Below, one piece after another: positions 43,413 through 49,581 of a DNA stretch of 64,000 bases; the first letter of the stretch is position 1; each line of letters opens with the position of its first letter. The notes under the pieces are model-generated. The model was not told the DNA's origin, made no database searches, and saw only the letters and a list, made by a program, of their open reading frames with translations. Source of the stretch: a bacterium (GTDB lineage: Bacteria; Armatimonadota; JACIXR01). A program made the translations under genes and the position numbers. Where the stretch lies: contig JACIXR010000008.1 in the NCBI GenBank assembly GCA_014360495.1, positions 62,001 to 126,000 on the forward strand. Reading direction: 5' to 3'.

Positions 43413-44060
43413 GTGTTGGCTGAGAGGTATCCGAGATTTTCTCTCTTTCTCAGAAAGAAACTCAATGGTCCCGAGATTTCCTCTGTATTTATCTTGGTCA
43501 TTGAAGCTATCCTCAGAAAATTTGAAATTAGGAAGTTTTCTGAGGAGGGGCTCTCGGAAACAATTAAAGACTTTAGGGATTTTTCCCCTCTAAAAACTGA
43601 CCCAAATTGCCCTGTTTGTTCCTCCCCAAATCGCTTCCAATACGAACGCTATTACATCTCCTGCAATAAAGACCTTGAATGGGTTCTCTCTGTCGCCTAC
43701 GCTTTAAATGAGCATCATCTTACACTAAAAGATTTCAAAATCCACTTCCAAAAACACTTCAATCCCCAGGTCGATATATCAAGGGCTTCTCAGGATGTTT
43801 TGAAAAAGATTGGAGAGCGAGAAGGTGCGGATTTTGTTGAGAATGTTCTCTCACATTTCTCCTTCACAAACGAGCTTCTGGAGAAGTTGGAGGAGAGAAT
43901 TAAGGAAGCGATAGAGAAAAAGGCGGAGATTCCATCAAAAGAGGCTGACCTCCTTAAATCGCTACTTTTGACATTGCTTAGATACGCAAAATGGCTTGGG
44001 GATTTTAAGGGTAAGGAGGAAAAGGAGGTCAGCAATTTGGAGGAGATTTTTCTCCCTTAG
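43413..44060 (+). CDS. Phage-like protein with a terminase-small-subunit-type Cys motif
   Basis: A 215-residue protein starting at GTG 43413 (no strong ribosome-binding site, so the start is uncertain). Residues 67-115 contain CPVCSSPNRFQYERYYISCN followed by HHLTLKDFKIHFQKHF. The pattern CxxC-x-R-E and H-x-x-H with a short HTH-like stretch is seen in small terminase-like phage proteins. A long charged helix fills 125-205. It abuts the next gene (stop and start adjacent). It lies beside the broken wecB and within 4 kb of tmRNA. A DNA-packaging or regulatory role is possible; only the motif is seen. Confidence 0.5.
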   Translation: MLAERYPRFSLFLRKKLNGPEISSVFILVIEAILRKFEIRKFSEEGLSETIKDFRDFSPLKTDPNCPVCSSPNRFQYERYYISCNKDLEWVLSVAYALNEHHLTLKDFKIHFQKHFNPQVDISRASQDVLKKIGEREGADFVENVLSHFSFTNELLEKLEERIKEAIEKKAEIPSKEADLLKSLLLTLLRYAKWLGDFKGKEEKEVSNLEEIFLP

Positions 44061-46115
44061 ATGATTTACTTCTTATACGCTCCTCACTTCCTCTTCTCTT
44101 TTACCTGGAATGTTAAACCCAGAAAACTCAGTTGCGTCTACTTCACTTTTTGCAGTCAATATTCCCCTACGGGGATAAATCATTTCCTCTCTGGGCTCGT
44201 GGCTCAAACCGATGTGGCAAGATATCTTTGCCCCTCGCCAACAGGGGAATTTTCGGAAACGAACGAGCCCCAATCTAATCCCATTGAGACGGACTTCCTT
44301 TATACCGACTGGCTTACACGCACCCCTTCCACCTATGAAGGAACCCCCATGAGCATGGTTCCCGGGTCATTGGCATTTTTATTTGGCGACCATGGAACCT
44401 TTTCCGTTTTAGTGGATTTTATAGGGAAGGGGGGCAGGGAACTCTGGCGAATCAACGCGGGCGGTAAAATGGCTTGTGGCTGGTATAAAAATAAACAAGG
44501 GGAACTCGTCTGGGTGGAATACCCCAAGGAAGGGGAATATTCCTATCAAGGGGAAAGGGAGATAACCGACCTATGGGAAAAGGCTAAAGCTATCGGCGGG
44601 ATGGGTTTCCCGCAACTCCTTACTCGGCAAGCCTATTGCCGAGACGAGCATACCATAACAGTTTCCTTGCCCACTCTAACCGCGCTCCTCCCCTATAAGG
44701 AAGGGGGCCATATCCATCTTTTTGACTACCCAGACCCCGAATTTTCCTCCGATAAACTCGCCGAGCTCATCTCCATTGAAGTGGTGTCCTCAAAGGAATG
44801 GGATATCTATTATCCTCCGGGAACTACCATAGAGCATTTAGGACACAAAAGGAGCGAGTCAATCCTGCTCAATCTCGCCTACCGCGCTTGGGATATCTTC
44901 CTTCCCTTCGCCATCCCCATCCCGCGCCCCGAGGGAATGTGGATTATGACGCTCTCTAAAAGCCTCAAGGATAAAAAGCGGATAGAAAGGAAGACAACAA
45001 CCCGTGAGCCGTGGGTTTACCAAGTTGAGAACTACCCGATATGGGAATACACGGCGGACTGGTATCTCGCCAATCCTCTCGGCGTCTCCTTCCAAAAAAG
45101 GACGACCATACCCAAATCAAGCGAGACATCGTTTATCTGGTTCCTTTATCCCCTCCTCAAGACATCGGGCGAGCTGGGAGTTTATGTCTATGAGATTGAT
45201 TATCTCGCAAGGAATTGGTATAACAAATGCGACCTATACGCCGGCATCTATCTCGCCTCTGGACGCAAGCTCGTTTATGACCCCTCCGACACCCAAAATG
45301 TCCCCGACCCCAACAATCTTATCCTCTACCCTCAACGGGATTATCCTAACTATCTTAACTTTCAAAATGTTTGGAGCTTAATCTATTATTGGCTTAACAA
45401 TCCGGCAACGAAGCACCGCCGATATACCCAATGCTTTTCCGCTATACCACCATATCCCTCTTTCCCTATCGGACGCGCCTCCCCCGGTCCGACTTATAAC
45501 TGGCACACCGCAACGGGAAACTTTTTAACCATCACAACGGGATGGGACGAGGAGGGGAATTATCGCTGGTATTCCCGAGATTATCAAGGGCTGTGGGTCA
45601 CCGAGGGAGCGGTGGATGTCAATGTCCCGCCTCCCGATGTCCTGAACGCAAAATTAGGGGAGCCGATAAGTGAAAGCATATTCCTCTCCTTCCTGCAACG
45701 CCCCGAAATGCCCGAAACAATCCTCTTCTGGTTCCAACCCGAAGACCCCAATTTCTCCTATATCCTGAGCACCTATTGGAACCACCTTTTAACCGTTCTC
45801 GACCATTATCCCATCGGCGCCCCTTTAAATGGATATGTTCCGTGGGAGTTTTATCTCGCTCCCAAAGACCCACGACCCATAACTTGGGGCAAGCTCAAGA
45901 TGTTGGTCTGGCGGAAAGGGGAAGGCGTTGTGGCGGAGCGGGATTTGGGGCGCTATCCCATCCAATACCTCTTACCTGCGATTGAAAAGCAAACTGGGGC
46001 GGTTTATCTCCCCCTGATGGCTGATATGCGGGGCGATGGAAGCGGGATTTTCAAGCTTTTTATTTTCCGCAGAAACGATTGGAGCCCCGATATCTATGAT
46101 TTGGGAGGTGAATGA
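44061..46115 (+). CDS. Large phage-structural-like protein of unknown family
   Basis: A 684-residue protein I cannot assign. It begins immediately after the preceding stop (ATG 44061), but the first 35 residues are hydrophobic and unlike the rest, so the real start may be internal. The body is beta-rich with many Trp, Tyr and Pro residues and no catalytic motif. Its composition and phrases such as DPNNLILYP echo the phage-like gene at 30482 (DPNNLKLPQ). It ends in a 4-bp overlap (ATGA) with a small gene of the same set. A virion tail or fibre component is the best guess from size and composition alone. Confidence 0.4.
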   Translation: MIYFLYAPHFLFSFTWNVKPRKLSCVYFTFCSQYSPTGINHFLSGLVAQTDVARYLCPSPTGEFSETNEPQSNPIETDFLYTDWLTRTPSTYEGTPMSMVPGSLAFLFGDHGTFSVLVDFIGKGGRELWRINAGGKMACGWYKNKQGELVWVEYPKEGEYSYQGEREITDLWEKAKAIGGMGFPQLLTRQAYCRDEHTITVSLPTLTALLPYKEGGHIHLFDYPDPEFSSDKLAELISIEVVSSKEWDIYYPPGTTIEHLGHKRSESILLNLAYRAWDIFLPFAIPIPRPEGMWIMTLSKSLKDKKRIERKTTTREPWVYQVENYPIWEYTADWYLANPLGVSFQKRTTIPKSSETSFIWFLYPLLKTSGELGVYVYEIDYLARNWYNKCDLYAGIYLASGRKLVYDPSDTQNVPDPNNLILYPQRDYPNYLNFQNVWSLIYYWLNNPATKHRRYTQCFSAIPPYPSFPIGRASPGPTYNWHTATGNFLTITTGWDEEGNYRWYSRDYQGLWVTEGAVDVNVPPPDVLNAKLGEPISESIFLSFLQRPEMPETILFWFQPEDPNFSYILSTYWNHLLTVLDHYPIGAPLNGYVPWEFYLAPKDPRPITWGKLKMLVWRKGEGVVAERDLGRYPIQYLLPAIEKQTGAVYLPLMADMRGDGSGIFKLFIFRRNDWSPDIYDLGGE

Positions 46116-46354
46116 TGTCCAAGCAGGCGGAATTCATGCGATTTTTAAAAAGGGCAATCCAAACGGGTGGCAAACTCACTTTAAGAGTGGTAAAGATAAC
46201 CAGTTGGCAGAAGGCGAAAGGTGATGAGCTCGCCAGCCTCATCACGGGAAAGAAAACCTTTGAGGAGATAAGCTATTTTCCCGAACAACCGAGCGAAGCG
46301 GAAGAAGTGGCGAGATGGGATGTGGGGAAATTTGATGAAAACAAGTGGTGGTAG
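46112..46354 (+). CDS. Small phage-like protein of unknown function
   Basis: An 80-residue frame that starts in the stop of the preceding gene (ATGA) after GGGAGG; a second ATG follows at 46115. The product is basic at the start and acidic at the end (DVGKFDENKWW), with one beta-strand block LTLRVVKITSWQ. No motif is recognised. Its tight coupling to the 684-residue gene argues it is real and part of the same unit. Confidence 0.55.
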   Translation: MMSKQAEFMRFLKRAIQTGGKLTLRVVKITSWQKAKGDELASLITGKKTFEEISYFPEQPSEAEEVARWDVGKFDENKWW

Positions 46355-46449
46355 GTGGATTCTTTAATGTCAATGTTTAAATGGACCTCCAAAGGTTTTG
46401 AAACTTATGGTTTATTCGGTTAAAATCATAATAGCTGAAAGGAGGAAAA

Positions 46450-46770
46450 GTGGAAAGGAAATATAAAAATCCCCGTATTGAAGAAGTATTATGCGAGATG
46501 CAGTTCCTTATGCCCGAAGGGAAAGGAGACCTCACCTACGCTGGAATAATATATGAGAGAATCAAGGAATCCTTTCCAGAAAAGGACGCTATTATAGGGG
46601 TAGGTTTTCCCTTGCCACAGCATCAGCGCTATTTTGAACTACCCAAAACTCCGCCTCAGCTATCAATAAGTGTACTGAACAGATTTTTTACAAGCGATAA
46701 ATCCACTGACTTTTTGGAGTATATGAATGCGTTTGAATTCAAAGAGAAAGCAATCAACTTTATATTTTAG
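46450..46770 (+). CDS. TIGR04255-family protein, truncated
   Basis: A 106-residue frame from GTG 46450 (AAAGGAGG upstream). The opening YKNPRIEEVLCEMQF then IIYERIKESFPEKD matches the start of TIGR04255-family proteins as I recall them. Those are about 250 residues, so more than half is missing and the frame ends shortly before the tmRNA gene. It may have been cut by a mobile element using the tmRNA 3' end. Function of the family is unknown. Confidence 0.6.
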   Translation: MERKYKNPRIEEVLCEMQFLMPEGKGDLTYAGIIYERIKESFPEKDAIIGVGFPLPQHQRYFELPKTPPQLSISVLNRFFTSDKSTDFLEYMNAFEFKEKAINFIF

Positions 46771-46834
46771 AATCACATCGCTTCATAAAGTTCTTCTGCT
46801 ACCGCTATTTAAATTGAACTACTTTTTTATTAAT

Positions 46835-47184
46835 TGGTGGAGGCGACGGGAGTTGAACCCGTGTCCGGAAAGCTTCAGCCTCAGGCGTCTACGAGCGTAG
46901 CCTTTGTTTTGCTTTTCACTTTAACCACTCCCAAAGGCAGGATTGGTTAAAGCATAGCCCCTTTGAGCTTTCCCATAAGCCCAAGGGCGGAGCCTATGGG
47001 GCAGCCGAGTATATGGCGCCTCTCTCACCCCCTCGGCAAGGATGAGGAGACGTCGCTACTTCAATTAAGCAGCGAGCGCGTAAGAGTGGTTGGCACTTAT
47101 TTTTCGCCGCATTTTTTACGAGGTCTGCGGCGACCTCGGCTCGCAGCCTGCAACCTCCACTTCCCGTCGAGACCACGCGCCCCC
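46835..47184 (-). ncRNA. ssrA: Transfer-messenger RNA (tmRNA)
   Basis: The 5' end GGGGGCG (47184-47178) pairs with CGCCTCC next to the encoded CCA (46835), with one G-U pair, giving the alanine-tRNA-like acceptor stem. The T arm carries GGGTTCAACTCCC. The tag frame (47094-47065) reads ANHSYALAA then TAA, preceded by an A-rich AAAAATAAGT like the E. coli resume region, and the terminal YALAA is the canonical protease-recognition end. Length is 350 nt. tmRNA with SmpB frees ribosomes stalled on broken messages. smpB is not in the window. The 3' end is a common integration site, and phage-like and truncated genes lie just beyond it. Confidence 0.96.
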
Positions 47185-47197
47185 ACTTTCAATTTAA

Positions 47198-47226
47198 ATA
47201 ATACATAACAATTTTCGTTTTGTCAA
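47198..47226 (-). promoter_or_regulatory. Promoter of tmRNA
   Basis: Perfect TTGACA (47226-47221), 17 bp spacer, TATTAT (47203-47198). The mature 5' end lies 13 bases further, consistent with a short precursor trimmed by RNase P. It is among the strongest promoters in the window. Confidence 0.8.
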
Positions 47227-47401
47227 ATTATCTGAGAACCGTCTTCCGATGTTGGGCTTCTATAAATGAATTAGGGTTCTCATGGTGAGGGGAGAGGCGA
47301 AAAAAGCAATCTAAAGGAGTTTTTGAAATTTTCCTTTGAACATCCAGTCCATTATAAGCACCTTTCAATGGAAGTTTTTGGCGTTTCAAGAATCACAATC
47401 T

Positions 47402-47479
47402 TTGGATTTTATAGTCAAGCAATATGGTAAGTGTCCCAAAGGGTCTCAAAAGTTTTGGAATCATATATTTCCTGAATAA
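47402..47479 (+). pseudogene. Transposase C-terminal fossil (IS481-like), first of a nested pair
   Basis: A 26-codon piece without a start reads LDFIVKQYGKCPKGSQKFWN and ends at TAA 47477-47479. It is a diverged copy of the ending at 47947-48033 (LDFIVKQYGKSPKESQMLWN). No catalytic part is attached. Confidence 0.75.
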
Positions 47480-48033
47480 TTTCAAAAAGATATTGGAATA
47501 TATAGATAAGAGGAGAGATTTGAAAGGAGAAGATATAGTTAAGTTAAAGATATACAAAGACGCAGGTTATAACCCCGCAGCGCTCCGACCTCTCTCAAGA
47601 AGACCTAAAAATCCAAGAAAAAGAAACTGGGATATAAGAGTGATAGAATAGATGTTGTCTCAAGATTTGGTTATCCCCCTCCCTCCGGGGGTGTGTTCAA
47701 ACGGATAACGGGAGCGAGTTCGCGGGAGAATTTGAAGATTTTCTCAGGAATAAGGGTATTATCCATTTCTACACCCATCCAAAGAGACCGCAAGAGAGCG
47801 GCTATGTGGAGCGATTCCAGAGAACTATCCAAGAATATTTCATAGATGTATACCCGCTGGACTCAACGGATATATGCGAATTTAATAAGCAAATGATGTT
47901 ATTCCTTATCTGGTATAATGCCTCAAAACCCCATATCGGGCTTAATAGAGATTCTCCTTTGGATTTTATAGTCAAGCAATATGGGAAATCTCCTAAGGAG
48001 TCCCAAATGTTATGGAATCATATATTTCCTTGA
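47480..48033 (+). pseudogene. IS481-like transposase with internal deletion
   Basis: Two pieces remain. The first (to 47651) includes SRRPKNPRKRNWDIRVIE, which looks like the linker after the HTH domain. The second (47698-48033) is the DDE core end: QTDNGSEFAGEFEDFLRNKG with the second catalytic Asp, RPQESGYVERFQRT with the catalytic Glu, and LIWYNASKPHIGLNRDSP. The middle with the first Asp is missing and a stop lies between the pieces. The ABC gene starts 23 bp after its stop. Related fossils lie at 47402-47479 and 5007-5120. Confidence 0.8.
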
Positions 48034-48056
48034 TTTATCTCTCTTTTTCTCTTAAT

Positions 48057-48854
48057 ATGAATAAAATGATTCCTCAAATCTATGGGTTGAAAGCAATTGA
48101 GGTAGAAAACCTCTCAAAGAGAAAAGGGGAAACTTTGGTATTGGAAAGCATAAATTTCTCTATTGAAATGGGGGAGTTTGTGGGGTTGCTCGGTTCCGCG
48201 GGAGCGGGAAAATCTACGCTTCTTCGGATTCTCGCAGCGCTTGAGAAACCAGATAGTGGGAAAATCTCCCTCTTAGGTCACGAAAGAAAACCCAGGGCGA
48301 AATTCCCTTTTCAGGAAATCGGCGTTTGGCTGGAGGACGAACTCCTCATTCCCCACCTCACAATATGGAAAAATCTTTGGCTTGTTTCAGCCTGCCTCTC
48401 CCTTCCTTTCCGTCAAAGGAAGGGACTCATCACAAAATGTCTTGTATCAGCTGGGATTTGGGATATGCGGAATAGAACGATTGATTCCCTCTCTCGTCGG
48501 GAGAGGGGAATAGTAAACGCCATAAGAGCGACATTTCATAATCCATCCCTTCTCCTTTTGGATGAGCCGGAAAGCGAGCTAGATTCCCAGGGAATGCGAT
48601 TCATCCTTCAACAAATCTCTCGCCTGCGAGAGGAAAAACAAACAGCGGTTCTCTGGGCGAGCTCTAAGGGAGAATGGTTTGAGAACGCCGATAGGGTGGC
48701 GATTATGAAAAAAGGGAAGATTATAGCCTTTGATACACCCCTTAATCTCAAGAGATTGATTTCCCGTGAGCTTTATAAACCGGGGGAAATTCCGCCACAA
48801 TCTATAAGCTTAAGAGAGGTATATAAAGTCCTCATAGGTGAGAGAAATGCTTAA
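48057..48854 (+). CDS. ABC transporter ATP-binding protein with degenerate catalytic motifs
   Basis: A 265-residue nucleotide-binding subunit. Walker A GSAGAGKST and Walker B SLLLLDEPESELD are intact. The Q-loop position reads IGVWLEDELLI (no Gln), the signature is LSRRERG rather than LSGGQ, and the switch region WASSKGEW lacks the usual His. The start is uncertain; ATG 48057 or 48066 are plausible, while an upstream ATG lies inside the transposase fossil. It overlaps the permease gene by 17 bp. Such changes predict weak ATP hydrolysis unless paired with a canonical partner. The transported substrate is unknown. Confidence 0.85.
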   Translation: MNKMIPQIYGLKAIEVENLSKRKGETLVLESINFSIEMGEFVGLLGSAGAGKSTLLRILAALEKPDSGKISLLGHERKPRAKFPFQEIGVWLEDELLIPHLTIWKNLWLVSACLSLPFRQRKGLITKCLVSAGIWDMRNRTIDSLSRRERGIVNAIRATFHNPSLLLLDEPESELDSQGMRFILQQISRLREEKQTAVLWASSKGEWFENADRVAIMKKGKIIAFDTPLNLKRLISRELYKPGEIPPQSISLREVYKVLIGERNA

Positions 48855-49581
48855 ATTGGAGGTTGGTTTACTCGTTTTCTGGATGGAATTTGCCTGGGCA
48901 ATCAGAAGCAAGCTCTATCTTTCCTATATAGCCATCCCCGTTTTCTTCTATCTCGTTTCTTTATCAGCCAGAGCAATAAAACAAATTCCTTCTCCCATCT
49001 ACTTTCTGCCCAGCGCTATAGCTCTTACCTTCCTCATCACTTCATTCTTGATTTCTTTTGGATTTGTTCAACGAGGGAAGAGCTATTGGAATTTGAGCAG
49101 GCTCAGCGGCACTCCTCCCCTATATGTCTTTCTGGGACAGTTATTTTTCTCCTCGCTTGTTGCTATTTTGCAGGCTATCTTGCTTTTCCTTCTCATTCGT
49201 CTTTTCTCAGGTATCGGTGGCTTTGGCAGTTTCGTCCTTTTTCTCTTTTCTTCTTTCCTTTTTTCCCTCCTTTATACTTCCTTATTTCTCCTTCTTTCCC
49301 TTCCCTTTAAGTTTCGCTCTTTGGATTTTCTCTATATTGCCTCAGGTGTTCTTCTGCTATCCATTTTCCTCTCCCATTTATTCTTCCCATTTGCTAATCT
49401 TCCATCTGCCATTCGCTTTTTCGCACTCATAAACCCACTTACCTATGGTCTGGAAGGGATAAATTGGGCGTTGGGAGGAAGAAGTCAACTCCCGTTTTTC
49501 AATCCCGTCCTTTTTCCCCTTCTTTATCTCCTCTTGTCAATCTTCTTTATCTATTTATTAGGGCGGAAAGCGGTTGATTAA
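48838..49581 (+). CDS. ABC-2 type permease subunit
   Basis: A 247-residue membrane protein with about six hydrophobic spans (near 25-42, 55-75, 100-122, 128-150, 160-182 and 222-242). It has the loose architecture of ABC-2 exporters, with the late conserved segment FFALINPLTYGLEGINWALGG. It overlaps the ATP-binding gene and converges with the GxGYxYP gene by 4 bp. Substrate unknown; ABC-2 permeases export drugs, lipids or polysaccharides. Confidence 0.8.
   Translation: MREMLKLEVGLLVFWMEFAWAIRSKLYLSYIAIPVFFYLVSLSARAIKQIPSPIYFLPSAIALTFLITSFLISFGFVQRGKSYWNLSRLSGTPPLYVFLGQLFFSSLVAILQAILLFLLIRLFSGIGGFGSFVLFLFSSFLFSLLYTSLFLLLSLPFKFRSLDFLYIASGVLLLSIFLSHLFFPFANLPSAIRFFALINPLTYGLEGINWALGGRSQLPFFNPVLFPLLYLLLSIFFIYLLGRKAVD

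Noticed and set aside
46835-46900. A stand-alone tRNA-Ala-like gene
   Set aside because: The T arm and acceptor belong to tmRNA; the 5' partner lies 280 bases away at 47184 with the tag frame between.
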